The notes under the pieces were generated by a model that searched no databases, was not told the origin of the DNA, and was given only the letters and a program-made list of their open reading frames with translations. A stretch of 64,000 bases of DNA. It comes from Calliphora vicina. Its lineage: Eukaryota; Arthropoda; Insecta; Diptera; Calliphoridae. Below are positions 1 through 13,500 of this stretch, in pieces; position 1 is the first letter of the stretch, and each line of letters starts with the position of its first letter. The position numbers and the translations under genes are program-made. The stretch covers positions 44,454,278-44,518,277 of the forward strand of contig NC_088784.1 in the NCBI RefSeq assembly GCF_958450345.1, in the 5' to 3' direction.

Positions 1-142
1 ACATATTTTTCAAATAGCGTTTTTTCTTAATAAATTAATTCATTGGCATCTTTTGGGGTTTGTCGCTTAAGCCAAAATTTCTTAATAAAAAAACTGAAAA
101 ATATATTGTTTTTAAATGTTTGAATATAATAATTAGACTTGT

Positions 143-552
143 GCTTAATAGTTCATTTCAATGACCGCTCATTTTAGTTCATAGTTTAAAAAATGAACAA
201 GGTAGCTCTTCTAGTCCAATCGCTCTTTTTGACTTTTGAACTACCTATTTATAAAAGAACAAGAAACGAGTGATGTCTCTCTGTCCTGAACTAAAACAAC
301 AGATATTAGAGCTAAAATGCTCCTTGATTAAACTGAGAACGGATTCTATCCATTATGACTCTTATTTTTTCGGCATTATGTCAGAATGCGTATAAAAAGA
401 AACAGGAAAAACAACAAAAACACCCATTTAGTTAAGTGCGTAAATATTTAGTTCATAGTTCAATTCTGAACTAAGTGAGCAAACGATTTGAACTAGTTCA
501 GTTAGTTCAAATAATGGAATCGTTCAATTGAACTAGTTCGTTAATGAACTAA
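143..552. repeat. GAACTA-rich inverted-repeat element (MITE-like)
   Basis: The stretch opens and closes with TAGTTCATT in inverted orientation and is full of GAACTA/TAGTTC words in both orientations near the ends. This subterminal-repeat layout is typical of a non-autonomous DNA transposon. No target duplication was clear, so the ends are approximate. The flanking AT-rich DNA (1-142) shows nothing else. Confidence 0.4.
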
Positions 553-588
553 CCTAATAATAATACTAAAACATTATTTTAATATGCC

Positions 589-721
589 TAACCCCCCATA
601 AAACGAAGCCTGGTTATGTCTTAACAAATAGTTATACTATCGGTTAAAAATATTTTTGTATGAAAATTGTCAGTTTAACTATTAGTTAACACATAACCAG
701 ACATCGTGTTAATGAGGGTAA
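589..721. repeat. Short foldback element
   Basis: Two arms of about 50 bp face each other: TAACCCCCCATAAAACGAAG then CCTGGTTATGTC on the left, mirrored by ACATAACCAGAC then TCGTGTTAATGAGGGTA on the right. A related copy lies at 55141-55214. No coding content. Confidence 0.6.
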
Positions 722-888
722 GAAGTACTACACGCAGAGAAAAAACATGATAGCAACATTTTCATTGCGATCAAATTATTTTCCTAACTGCCTCAAATGA
801 CTATCACAATAAAATACATAATTATAATTTTAATCATATTTTAAACAAAACCTTTTTGATTTGAAAATTTTATATTTTATATTAGCTA

Positions 889-1376
889 TGTTCAATAACT
901 AAAAGTTGTTACTAGTTAGTAACAATTGTTACTGGAAAAGCGTTCATTAACTCAAAAACTCGCAAGTAGAGAAAAAATCAAGAGCGCATAAATTTTAAAG
1001 AGTGTTCTCTCGTTGCAAACTATTACAAGTTCTATTTTGAACTCGTAATAGTTAACAGCTTATATTTCATATGTTTAGCGTTATTGTTTATTTATTTAAA
1101 ATTTTATTTTTGTGGTGAAAAAATGTCAAAACAAAAGAATTTTCAATAAAATTGAAGAAAATGTGAGTATTTATTCATTTTAAAAGGAACAAAATAAGAA
1201 AATTGTGTGTATAAAAAAATTGTTACTGGAAAAGCGTTCATTTACTTCTTACTATTTTTGAGAATTTAAGAGAGTAAATGTGAATAATTAATTAATTAAT
1301 ATTAGAGTAGTAATTTTGTAAATTTTATTCTCTCGTTGCAAGTATTTACTGGGAAAGTAAATGAACAGACCTATTA
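889..1376. repeat. Possible MITE with GTTCATTTACT / CTCTCGTTGCAA words
   Basis: The words GTTACTGGAAAAGCGTTCAT (twice) and TTCTCTCGTTGCAA (twice) recur, and the right end (revcomp TGTTCATTTACTTTCCC) resembles the left end. The ends are not proven. From 1377 to 2040 I see only AT-rich non-coding sequence. Confidence 0.3.
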
Positions 1377-2040
1377 TAATATTACATGGTCATCAGTTGT
1401 AAAATGTATTTCATTGTTGTTCCAAACATTTGAAATTATTCCTACAAACATAATTTTATTTTTTCAATAAATGACAAATTACTATGTTTGAACCACATGT
1501 ACACGGTTAAATGTCTCGCAAACTGAGCAATCTGTGCATTTTTACACTCTCGCAAATGAACTGTCAAAAATTCGTTTGCACAACTCCAATAAGTTGGCGC
1601 GTCAATTTGGACTCGCAAACTTGAATTTATTTATGAGAAAGAAAAATCAAAAAATATAAAAAATTTGTGCATGTGAAAATTGTGTAACTTTGGAACAGAA
1701 TGATTAGATTAAATGGCTTTGTGTCTGAAAACATTAAACAATAGCTAGAACATAAGCAAAATCTTCCAAACTATGTATACCACCATTTGTTCCAAAGATT
1801 TAACTTTCATTCAACATTTTTCAAATTAAAATTTATACAATTTGAAAAAAATTTGTTTAAAGTTTTTGTTAAATTTATTTTTATTTGACATTTTTATCAA
1901 ATATAACTTTTCTGTATAAACTTGCACAAAATTGAAAAGGTGGGCTCTAGAAACACGTCGCGCAAATTTGCACAAATGGGAAACTTAACTTAAGTTTAAA
2001 TGAGTACCCTTATTGTGTTTAGTGATTTTACTAATTATTA

Positions 2041-2215
2041 TAACCTTCGCCATGAGTGACACGGGTATATATAAGTTTGTTATTCCGTTTGTAATTTCTA
2101 CATTTTTCATTTGCGACCCCACAAAATATAGATAGCGAAGTCGATATAGCCATGTCCGTCTGTATGTTGAAATCAACTTTCCATAGCACCCAAATAACTT
2201 ACATACATGATTCAT
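2041..2215 (-). repeat. Family 2 interspersed repeat, minus copy
   Basis: This is the reverse complement of the 3' part of the family 2 repeat, including the motifs for GACAGACGGACATGG and the end near ACCTTCGCCATGAG. It sits head-to-head with the plus copy at 2236-2490. Confidence 0.6.
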
Positions 2216-2235
2216 ATTTCAATATATGGGGAATT

Positions 2236-2490
2236 CTTCCGCCTCGGTTGCTATTTAAAATCTTATATCTCAGCCATTTGTGGACCGATTTTGTCGATTT
2301 TAAATAGCAACTGGAAGAATTCCGGAGATATTGATGTATGTATCGTGTATGTAAGTTATTTGTGGGCTTCGGAAAGTTGATTTCAACAGACAGACGGACA
2401 TGGCTTAATCGACTCCGCTATCTATAAGGATCCAGAATATATATACTTTATAGGGTCGGAAAATTATATTGCAACAATTGACCCTAAGGA
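2236..2490 (+). repeat. Family 2 interspersed repeat, plus copy (3' part)
   Basis: It contains the family 2 hallmarks in order: CTCAGCCATTTGTGGACCGA, CAGACGGACATGGCTTAATC, GACTCCGCTATCTATAAGGA and TTTATAGGGTCGGAAAATTA. The same order is seen at 23737-24560 and 34238-34822. The repeat is non-coding. The DNA from 2491 to 3640 shows no gene. Confidence 0.7.
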
Positions 2491-3639
2491 GTGACGTTAC
2501 CAAAAACAGAAGAGTTGAAATGGGCAAGACTTTTGTATAAAATCTTTTGTAGTAGGATTTGGAATAATATAAATTTATTTTCCAAATTATAAAATTTAAA
2601 AATCTTTACTCGGTCTTTATTTGTTAGCCTTTGTATCTGACGTGACGCGTTACGTTACTTAAATTTTCATTTGATATATTTATTGGAAATAAGAAAAAGA
2701 AAACAAGTAAGAATTGACTCTCCAATGGATTACTTCTGGTGGGTAAAGTAACTACTTTCTAAAATAAAGCACAAAGTAAAAGTTTACAATGACGTCACCC
2801 TAGATGACTTAGAACCACCAGAGTGTCAATTGACATTACGCTAGATTATATTAGATGTATAAAGTAACCAATTGACTTCCCTTTGCTCTACAAAGAACCA
2901 AGTCAGCCAAGTGATCAGACATTAGTGAAAATTATTGTCTATAAGGGATACATTGACAACTTGTTAAACGGCTGGGTATTGAAATCCATATATTTTTATC
3001 AAAATCGACTTTCTTTTATTATTATTTAATATATTTGATGTAGCATATTTAATATAGCAGTACTATATTTAATATAGCAGTACTTATTTCACCCTGTGAT
3101 TCATGATATTCAAAATATACAATTTTTTTAAAATGTTTTCGAACAGCCTAATATTTAAATAAAAGCAATGTGTAAGTTGGTGCGAGTTACTTAATATTCA
3201 TGTACATATACTTTTATGTTCATTATAATTTTCATAGATAAAACTGAATGTATCAATAATATCTCTGTTATTATTCGAATCTTAAATTAAAGTTTTGTGT
3301 TTGTTTGTTTTGTAAACCACCTTGTATGGCTGTCGATGGGTAGGTTATTCTGTTCTCATGATCCTTTCAGCAAACGTCCATGCAGCAAAAGAACAAAAAG
3401 ACGAACTAACATTGACTATTAGTATCTGAGCTGTTGGATTACATTGCCATCAATGTCAAGCGCCAACAGAATGTTACTCAACATGAATTATTCACTCACA
3501 ATCAGCCAAGTGTCGCAGTTGAACAAATATTCAGTGAGAATAAAAAAGTATCATCCATCCTTGTTGATGCCTGACACTTGACATTGCATGTATAATACAA
3601 AGGACCATACCAAATATTAGTGTTTCCATTTATTTTGAG

Positions 3640-3800
3640 TATTCGGTTTGTGGCGATTCGGTGGTTTTTAAATTTACAAAATCATTCCACGGGAATTCCC
3701 GGGACGGAAAATCCGCCAAATTTTCAATCCCGAAATCTCGGGAGTTCATTATTCAAAATATTCCAAAACCTCGGCTGTCGCAGAATTATATTCCGATCAA
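3640..3800. repeat. Remnant of CCCGGGA-rich hAT MITE
   Basis: CCACGGGAATTCCCGGGACGG and AATCCCGAAATCTCGGGA resemble the subterminal CCCGGGATT repeats of the better preserved hAT MITEs at 17463, 42019 and 44703. Terminal repeats and target duplication are not visible. Confidence 0.35.
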
Positions 3801-4686
3801 GTTTTAGTTAACATCTTTACTTAATTTTTGATTCAATAAACAAAACATTGCCAATTCAAAATTAAAAAAAATAAAATATTATTGCAATCTTGTATGGAGG
3901 TGAACTTTCAAAATACTGGGGTTATTGTAATAAATTTCACACAAGAATTTATATAAAAAATCTTTATACATTTTATTGCAAATTTAAAATGAGAATCATA
4001 AAAGTATTCGAAATAATAAAAACATTAACTTGATGTAACTATACATATATTTCAAAATAATGACAAGTATTTTTATTTAAAATTAATTAAAATACTTTTA
4101 TATTTTTGTTATATTTTAAATTTCATAAATTTAAAACAATTTTAGAGATACATACATAGATGTGCGTAATTTTATATCAGACTAATATAAAAGTACAATT
4201 GAAATAAAACATCAAAAATTAACTAAATTGAAAAATATGTAATTTAAATTCAATTTAAAAAATATAAGAAGAAATATGCGTGTTAAATGTTGTTTGTGTA
4301 AATGTTCATTTGAACAAAATCTCAATGATCATTTCAATGAATCCGATTATATTGAACTGCATCAAGCCACAAAACGTGCACGTCTAATGCCAAATGCGAC
4401 ACCTTCTCTTGAGCCACTGATGCAAATATATCATGTATATTTCAAATATAAACAAAATATTTCTCAATTTTCATTTGTTATTATTTGTATTTTTGGATTT
4501 CTGTTTTTTTTATTTTTCTATTATTTGACGAAACAAGGCATAGCATTTTAAACTCTCTCCCTAATTAAAAACCGCGAAAAAATAATACCGTGGTTTTTTA
4601 TATTTGTTAATGCTCTATTCGACTATGCTATGCCAATTTGCATATTTGCAAAAATTGTCAATAGTTATATCCCTAATGTACATTGT

Positions 4687-5048
4687 ACATATCTCTCATT
4701 TGCTGCAACATAACTCAAAATCCAGGTGTTTTGAACTGAGTAATACAAAATATGCGCCGTTCTTTAGTATTTTATATAGTTTTATCAGTTTTCAAAAAAA
4801 GTCAATTATTTTTTGTATGAGAGTATTTTTTTGTTGCAAACGTCAAAATTAAAATTCATGTTTTCTCGTATATTTGACAAGTATTTTTACTTTGGGTTAT
4901 ATACAGATTAGAAAGATATTCACATCTGCTATTTAAATCAGGTTTTATTTCTGAAATCGCATGATCTGTTAAAAATTTATTCAAAGCCATTTTTCTCGAA
5001 ACGAATTTTTTTGAATTATGACGTTGTTGCAGCAAATGAGCGATATGT
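4687..5048. mobile_element. TIR element, copy 1 (ACATATC...TTTGCTGCAACA)
   Basis: The ends are inverted repeats: ACATATCTCTCATTTGCTGC on the left and GCAGCAAATGAGCGATATGT on the right. A second copy with the same interior is at 27195-27579, nested inside a hAT element, which shows that this is a discrete mobile unit. There is no coding capacity. Confidence 0.7.
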
Positions 5049-5938
5049 ATAATATTTAAAAATAAAAAAGTAGAAAAAAATACAATTAAAATTCAAAATA
5101 TTGACTTTATTTTTAACGAATTTTTCAAATAATGCTGTATTTTTCATAAATCTTTTTTAGATTTACATTTTTTAATTTAAGGATAAAAACTTTGTGTTAT
5201 TTTGTCCCAATAATTTATTGTTTTAGGATCCTCTTTAAAATAGTATCGTATTATTATATAAATATATATAGTAATACTTACAAATTCATTAGTTCATTAA
5301 TCGATTATTCGATAAATTTATCTGTCATTACAATAATTGTATGTTATAATAAATATATGCATAGAAACTTCGTTTGTATACATTAAGAATTCTTTTATTA
5401 ATTTAACAATAAGGAATTGCAGAAAGTGATAATATTTTCAGTGGCACATGCATATATATAATATATATTAGATATGCTCACTTTTTAAACAAAATATTTT
5501 ATTATGTATATATCAATTTAACAAAAACTTATTTGTTATGATAAATCTCAAACTTCTGGAAAAATCGAATCCATTTGAATCTACTTAGATGCGCCACCCT
5601 AACTCCTTTCATAATACATATGAGACCAAACTTGTATGTACTGTGTTTGGATAAAAAGAAAAATATATTTAAATAACAATTAAGAAAGTATAATCTGTAT
5701 GATTTTATAAAACACATTTTGTATAGAATTTTTGTTTTATAAACTTTTGATTAAATAAAAATTTTTTATGAATAAGACCTCAAATAGTTAAAAAATCAAA
5801 ACTTTATGAAAATTAATATTAAAAATAATAGTGTGTCCAAAATTTAGTTTCCGTACTTTTTGAACATTGAACTAAAATACAAAAAAAAAATTATTCTTGA
5901 GAGTTCGCAAAAACAAAAATGTATCCAAACTGTATATA

Positions 5939-7032
5939 CAGTAGTGGTCAGCTAATTAGGGACATAATTGTTTGCTATATTCCATGTGATTCTCAATATT
6001 TATACAAATACATATGGGACATTTCATGTCAAGTGAACCAACTTTTGAATTCGATGTCATCGGGTTGAAATTTGCACAAACGTAGTTCTATTGGATAGAA
6101 ATTCAGACACAATTTTTCAACAAGATCGGTCGGGAACTCTCCGAGTTAGAGGGGGTCAAAGTTTGACATTTTGGTCAAGCAGGTGTTTTTTCTTATCCAT
6201 ATAACTTATTACCTATTGTTCTTAGCAAACTGTGTCCCAAATAGTTTAGATAGCTCTTTCTTCAATATTTCGAAAAAATAAAAAAATTTTAATATTTTTT
6301 TTCCGAAATCAAAAACTTTTTTGACTTTTTTTAAAATGGACCCTTTTTTTAAAAAATTAAAATAAAGCTTAGATATTTTCCTTGAACACCTATTTGGTCG
6401 CTTAGTGGGATGCGAGTGGGATATCTATCAAAATAAATATTTTGTAACTCAAAACATACAATTTTTGACTTTTTTCGCAAAATCAAAAAATTGTTGACTT
6501 TTTTTTCAAAATGTACCCTTTTTTATTTTTAGCTCACAAAAAAGCTAAGATATTTTCCTTGAAGAACATTTTGGTCCCTTAGTAGGATGCGAGTGGGATA
6601 TCTATCAAAATAAATATTTTTTAAGTCAAGACTTCCCGATCGGAAGACATCGATTTCAAAAGTTGGTTCACTTGACATGAAATGTCCCATATATATTCAA
6701 AAGGACTGTTTTAACACACAAGTGTGTTTTATTCAGCTGTGTACGGATTTTCTACAACTTGACATATATTTTTATTATTAGAAAATATTCAGACCAAATT
6801 TCGTATTTTTAGTTCCATTTCTTACGGGCATATCATGTTATTAACAGTGGATGTTCTCTGAGGCGGGTCAACATATTTCCACATATCTTTGTCCATATAT
6901 GTTGTATAGATTTTTCCAAACATTTTTGAGCAACTAAAAATAGTAATACTAAATTTCATAAACCTATGCCGTTTTAAAATTTAGTTGATTAAAAAAATCA
7001 AATATTTGTCCCTAGATAGCTGGCCGCCACTG
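5939..7032. mobile_element. Tc1-like TA-flanked MITE, split by a nested element
   Basis: The terminal repeats are CAGTAGTGGTCAGC and GCTGGCCGCCACTG, each bordered by TA (5937-5938 and 7033-7034), the usual Tc1/mariner target. The middle is interrupted by the foldback element at 6012-6692. Without it the MITE is about 413 bp. A second, uninterrupted but decayed copy is at about 41190-41711, sharing ACTGTTTTAACACACAAGTG and CACATATCTTTGTCCATATA. Confidence 0.75.
6012..6692. mobile_element. Foldback element A, nested
   Basis: The ends are ATATGGGACATTTCATGTCA and its mirror TGACATGAAATGTCCCATAT. Next to each lies the conserved AAGTGAACCAACTTTTGAA word. The interior holds the GGGATGCGAGTGGGATATCT repeat seen in the large palindrome at 53194-54916. 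Same family as 14526-15725 and 53194-54916. Non-coding. Confidence 0.75.
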
Positions 7033-7034
7033 TA

Positions 7035-8120
7035 TGTAAGCTTGTTTTATGTAATTAAAAACTAATTGGAGATGATACTACAAAAAGTTCAGCAAATCTC
7101 GATTTTTTGAAGGCTCTTGATTTCAAGATAACGCTTCACAGTGAGTCAGAATCAAAATATTTTGGAAACAAATCTGCCTTTTCTAACTGGCTGATCTGAT
7201 TGGCATCAAATTTCACATAGGCGTAATAAATTAGTATTAGAGTTCTCTTTTGGAACCCATATATCCCTCAGAACTGTGGGTTCTCAAAGTAGTGTACCTG
7301 AGACATACAACATTTTAAAATTCTTTGTCGTTTGTCTAAAATCAAATATTTTAATATTATATTTTAGCAGCCTTTTATTAAACCTATTAAAAACGTGTGT
7401 TATTATCTCTTACAGTTATTGAGTTATACGTACTATAAATAACCATATAGTTACTTTATAGCCAAAATAATAATGTCACTATATATTCTGAAGTGTTAAG
7501 AAAAATTTACCATTAAAATTTTATAAAAATTAAAAAACCAAAAAAAAAATTTTGGCCGGAATTTAAAAATTTATGTGAAAATATTGTAAGGAACCCAAAA
7601 ACCAGCATTAAAAAAGTTGGAGGGTAATGTGGATTAGTATTTAAAACATAAAATTCATGAACCAGCTAATCATGAACGATTAAAAAATTTAATTTCAATA
7701 TATTTTTATTAATACAAACTAAAAAATCGCGTTCTTGGCTTAGATAGATTGCTTACAAAGTACATAGTTATTGTCGGGTAATATGGACCAGTAGTACATA
7801 ATCAAGTAATTTAAGTGGTCCACATTACACGAACTTGGGTTACAGTGGTAAAAAATTATTTTTACCTAATAATCTAAATGTGCTTAAGTTCTTACCAAAT
7901 ATATGCAAAACTACGTGTCCACTTTAAATATATAAAACAACTAAACATTAAATTCTACCAAGTAACTGTACCAAATTTTGTTTCTTACTTGAACCGAAAA
8001 AAATGTTGAGCACGAGCATTAATTTCAATACAAGAATAAAAAGCCAACATATCAATTACCCATGAAAGCAAATGTGCAATTGTCGTTTCAAACAAATTGT
8101 AAAATGTACGACAAATCAGT
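7035..8120. other. No gene seen; scattered GTCCACATTA words
   Basis: AT-rich sequence without an open frame of interest. The words GGGTAATGTGG, GGGTAATATGGACC, GGTCCACATTACACG and GGTCCACATTAGACG recur between 7620 and 8180 in both orientations. This may be the trace of a DNA transposon, but no boundaries can be drawn. Confidence 0.3.
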
Positions 8121-8124
8121 TTTA

Positions 8125-8547
8125 TCATACCTTCAATAGTTTCTGAAAAAAAAAACACTGGTCCACATTAGACGCATAGTCCACAATACCCGAAGTTACT
8201 CTAGTAGTGTAGAGATTATTCCAACATAAAGAATGTTGGCTATTTTCAATAGGAGTCCATCCCAGGTCCTTAAAAATTTTACCTATTTTATGTCGAAATT
8301 TCTGATTTAGCCTATTTGTTCTAAAATCACAAAGCACTCAATCCCTAACGGAATATAATATGTTTTTAATATACCATATAAGCCTCATTTTTAATATGTC
8401 ATTTAACAAACTCTGACCAAATGTGGTTTGATTTTTATCACAAATGTATTCGGTCAAAAACAAAGGAATTAATTTTAGAGGAATTGTAAGGGTAGAAACA
8501 ATTATACGATTTAGAAAATACATTACTGTAACTAAAACTTGTGCCAT
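8125..8547 (-). pseudogene. Possible decayed coding remnant, minus strand
   Basis: A single reading frame runs about 140 codons from an ATG at 8547 to 8125 with one in-frame TGA at 8340-8338. The first part is hydrophobic (residues 3-35). The second part has a more ordinary soluble composition, with WTPIENS and YTTRVTSGIVDYASNV. The frame ends in CTATTGAAG followed by GTATGA, which could serve as a 5' splice site at 8130, and a T-tract plus CAG lies 12 bases before it. I do not recognise the family. It could be a broken host exon, a retrocopy, a transposon protein, or a chance ORF in a T-rich tract. Confidence 0.25.
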
Positions 8548-10453
8548 TTTTGAAATTTCATCTTTGGGCTTTTAGAACTTAAATTCAAAATTTCCATAAA
8601 AAAGGTTAAATTCGGAAGGGCCTATGGATGAATCATAATTAAGACTTTTTCAAGAAAATATAAAAGCATTTCAAGTTTCATAAGACATTTTTTTTGATAA
8701 ATTTTTAATAACAAGTAAGATTAAACATTTTGCAAAGGGTCCTTGCATCATTTCTACTGATGTCATTTAAGTTTAAATTAACTTCAGTTTGGTGTTTCAT
8801 TTGGAGGATTGTGGGGAATTATCTGTATCATTTACGTTTTGGAGATTTATTTCATGTGGAATTAAATAGATTTTACCCTTTTAAGACAAATTCGAGGACA
8901 GGTCTAATGGACACACATACATAATACATACATAGTTACACCTACATACAGGACATACTTACATATGTCATAGTTGCTACTTAGTACATTGTTCATATTT
9001 TATGTTGTCATCTAGGTAAGTAGATTTATTTGTGTCTCTTATATCTAGTACAATTGCGAGAGTTTATCAGTAGAAAATATGGACACAATGATATCAAATA
9101 TTTTCAGCTTTATAATAAATTGTTGTAACTGGCTTCACATACTTATTCACATTTATTTTTTTCCTTTTAAAAATCACATTTTATACATGACCAACTCTTA
9201 GTAAATTGATTTATTTTACAGATTTTACCTTAAACTGCTACTAATATAATATATAATAATAATATGTAGATGGCTTTCAGCCCGACTACCGTTAGCATAT
9301 TTTTGAATCTAATTGAGATATTGACTTGAAATTTTTTTTGTAAGACCAAAAATTATCTTATCTAAACAAAAAAATATAGCTCGGAAAAAATATGGATCAA
9401 ATTGTTCCTATTAGTTTTAGAAACTCAATGAATATGTAATAAAATCTTTATTTATTAACGAAACTCAATGAAATTTTCAGCGTTTTTTAAGTTTCTCATT
9501 CTAAATAACAAGGTATAAAAAAACTTGTCAAAAGGTCAAAGGGAATCCCGCAATTCCTAAAAATTGGAGCGAAAATCCCAAAAATGGTATTTTTTACAAT
9601 TTTGTCTATAGGGTCCACATTTCCTTCGGGGCTCGGAAAATACTTTAGGGATAAATAGGGAACACATCAGGCTTTCCAAAACTGCTTTCCGTTTTCTGAT
9701 CCCAGCTTTGGGATTTTAGAACATGTGGCTCAAATTTGAAATTTAGATAAAAAATAGGTCAATTTCCAAAGGGCGTAGGACCGACATGTTCGAAATATAG
9801 CAAAATGTTCTCCATAAAGAAACTTTATAGAAAAACATAAAATTGTTATATGTTCTTAAAGAAAGTTGTTTTTTAATAAAAAAAGAGTTATGTCACCTTT
9901 TTGTCCAAAAAACAGCAAAAATTTACTATTTTTTGAATTTTAAAATTGAAAATCTGTTATTTTTGGATTCGTAATTGACATTGCTCTGAAATCTTTTGTA
10001 TGTTGTTGGTAATTTAGTTGTCTAACTAACAAAAAAATTCGAGTCCATTCGGTCCAAAAGTGCGCCCTATATTTTTAAAAAAGCGGACCAAGGTATGGCA
10101 AAATTTTAAAATTCCAAAAATATAAAATTCTTTGAAATCAGATGGGAAACAAAAAAATGGCACGTGTTTAAAAACTACTTTGAGCCCCCATAGCGCCGCC
10201 CCTGGATTATTTGTAGAGCCCATTTTAATAACTTAAACTCGAATACTCCTTGGCTACGCCCAATTCAGATCGGACCAGCCGTTTAGAAATGCCAGATTTA
10301 TTTCCAAAAAAATTTTATTTCGAATTTCCATACAACGTCTGACAGTGAGGTTAAGGGTCCTCTATTTAAGGCTGTTTTAATTTGTAAGAAATAAATATTT
10401 ATAGTTATTATTGCACTCTTTTTAAATTTTTTGGTAAACTTTTTTTCTTACAG
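8548..10453. other. No gene seen; intron or upstream region
   Basis: AT-rich sequence ending in a long pyrimidine tract and CTTACAG, the acceptor of the first recognised exon. ACATACAT-type simple repeats lie at about 8910-8970. No convincing first exon or signal peptide with a phase-2 donor was found here, so the 5' part of the gene is unplaced. Confidence 0.4.
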
Positions 10454-10596
10454 TGAATTACGAAAAGGTGTTCGATGCATACAAAGCTACACGAGACGTT
10501 GCATGGATTTACAGCAGCGAAATCAGTTCAACAAGTTGTATCATGGCACTAACCAATTTATAAGGGATTTGTGCAATAAGGGAGAATTTCAAGATG
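10454..10596 (+). CDS. Exon 1 of the recognised set
   Basis: The acceptor is TTTTTTTCTTACAG at 10440-10453 and the donor is AAGATG|GTGAGA at 10597. The exon starts with the third base of a split codon, then reads GluLeuArgLysGlyValArgCys and ends GlyGluPheGlnAsp plus one base. It has three cysteines. The start of the open frame at 10431 is intronic and not a real start codon. Confidence 0.8.
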
Positions 10597-13500
10597 GTGA
10601 GATAATGTTACAGTTATGAATATACCTCATTTAATGCACACCATTATAAATAACTCATACATAATTTTCGATTTTTTTTAATTTAGTGAAAAAACTTAAT
10701 TGTTTTAGATAACATTACTATACAAATACAAATTATTGAAAGACTCCTCGAACAGAAAACTATTATTTTTATGGCACGCTGAACTTAAATCTGGCAACCT
10801 GCCAAGAACACTTTCGAAAATCACTTAAATACGCTCAAAATGATTAAAACATATTGCTATCAAATTTAAATTTGGCAAGTAATCCTTATATGGATGAAGA
10901 TGGGACCAGAAATGGTAACATTTCCCATATAAGGACCACATTCGAAATAAAAATACCGATATCGATCCAAAATTGTATATATCTACGGAATTTTGTGAAA
11001 TTCTAAAGGTCCACATCCGAAAATCACTCAAATACCCATAAATCTCTACATATGTATATCGTTATTTGAAATTGAAATTCGTCACAATTCATCCTCATAT
11101 GAATAAAAATCGCTGTACCGAATTGTATGAAGATAGGTCCATAATTCATCATAGCTCTTATGTTAGGGCCACTACCGAAAAACAAATGCAAATAAATATC
11201 GACATAGAGATCAAATTCAATACAAATTTCTTTAAATTATATAGCAAATATACTACTGCGCATTAACATTTATAAGCATAAATATCGATAACAGAAATTA
11301 GTTCAAGTATGCAGAAATCAATATCTCTGTTAAAGCCTAGTCCTCTGTTCATATTATTTTATATGCAACAAATGATCAGCTGTTTTAATTCCGTGCGAAA
11401 GAAGTGCTGCTTATGTTATTTTGTATGGAAAATGAGGTTGTCTAATGTTTTTCACAATAAGTTATATGTAGCATTTCGCACGAAATTTAAGCTTAATCCT
11501 CGAAATGTAAACTTAATTCGTTAATTTAAGTGCATTGTTCATACCTGCACATTTAAGATAAATGCATAATACTTTTGGAAGCTATAACTGGTTTTCATGA
11601 AAAAAATTTAATTTAGCTGCATAATACAAAATTAAATCAAAACAAATAAGAAAAATACGATTTTGAATGAAAAAATATGTTGTACACTTCTTAATAATTT
11701 TAAAAGTAGCTAAAATATCAATTTGACGTTATTTTTAGACGGAAAAATCACAAAGCTTCGTGTAAATTATTTGCCGTTAGCTGCTTTTTTGGGCAGTAAA
11801 CTGTAAATGCACTTACCAGCATCAATGAGCAGGTAACTGCATTTTTAACTTACCTGCATAAAATATCGTGTAAAGTTGATTGTGCAGGTAAGTCAAAATT
11901 ACTGTACTTGTTTTTTTCCAGTCAGCTCGCGTTTTCGAAATTTCGCGGTTTTTATATTTTCATTGAATACCCTATTTTTTGGTGTTTTTCTTCAAAATTT
12001 TGGGTAATGCAGCTAAGAATGTGATTTTTTTTCTACATGAGATTGGTCTGTGTAAACATATGCCTCTTTTGAGTATAACAATTCTAATGGATGATTTGGC
12101 ATATTTGTCTGATCTTTCAGGAAAGTTGAAATTTGACTCTTTTAGCATTATCCTTAATAAAATTCTGCATTATGAAAATTTTAAATAAAAATTTAGCACT
12201 GAACATTTAAGGCAAATATGTTTTTATTGTATATAATGAAAAAATTTTGAACCCTTTTACCATAGGACAAACTTATAAACTGAATAAAGTTAATTTTCAA
12301 AATCCTTGCGATATCGCCAATATATCCTAAAATTTAGATAAACAAAATTGATGTCAAAAAAAAGATAATTATGTATAGAATACCAGTAGAAAAATGAATT
12401 TATAACTTTAGTCTCCATTTAAAAAAAATACAGAATAACCAAAAAAATAAAAACCGCGATATCTTAAAAACAAGAGCTGCTCAAAAAAAAAACTAAATAT
12501 AGTTTTGACTATGAAATGTCCCATACATGTTTTATCAAAAACATTTTCCGCCGCACCAAACCAAAATGCCAATTTTGTTCCTCTGTGTTATTTATATTGT
12601 ATAAATTGTACAAAAAATCACTATGATAAAAGATAAGCTCTGTAAAAAATGTTAAGAATTTTAAGTTACATCAATTATAAATTGTTGAAATTAGATATAA
12701 CAGATGAACAAAACAGATTAACTTAAATACGTTGTCCTATTTCATTAAAAATTTACGAAAGCCAATTATAAAATATTCATATAAGTTTGAGGTTTAAAAC
12801 ATTTGTGTGTGTATATTTCCAATTTAATTCAAATCAAATGAAATTAAGTCAACGGAAAATATATTTTAACGTATATTCTCCTTCTTTAAGTAGCTTAAGC
12901 CACTTATCATTGACCCTTAACAAAATAATTAGATTTTTTAAAGAAAAAAACTATATTAAGAATAAAAAATAATAATGAAAATATGCAGTTATAAGTAAAA
13001 CATACGAAAATTTGCGAAAATATGCTGTAAAGAGCAAAGTGTGCAAAAATATGAACTAACAAATTAAAATTGTCTGAAACGGATAAATAACTAATTCATA
13101 TGTTTCTACGACTGGCAAAGTTTCGTGAACTAGCTTCTAAAATTACACGCAGAAGCATTTTGTCCTAATTTCATAACCTATTGTCTATTACTTGCAATAA
13201 CGTAATATTTTAGTTGTGCGTTACGATGTTATTTGACCAAATTGGGCCATAATGTTATTTTCCTTAAAAAATAAAAAAATATATATATATCGGTTTAAAA
13301 ACTAACAAGTAAGAGGTCTGTCTATATTCGGCTGTGCCGAATCTTATATACCCTTCACCAAATTATACTTCAAAATACAAATTTTAAATATTTTTAGGTA
13401 AACAAAATTTATTTTTTTTCCAAAGTTGTTTTTTAAATTTTTTGGAAATTTTTTTTCGAATTGTTATTTTAAATTTTTTTTTTAAAAAATCGGATTATAA

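Noticed and set aside
4276..4551. 91-codon plus frame with a CxxC-x-C start and hydrophobic end
   Set aside because: No recognisable domain, no splice-compatible borders, and the hydrophobic end is an AT-rich run of Phe/Leu/Ile. Judged a chance ORF.
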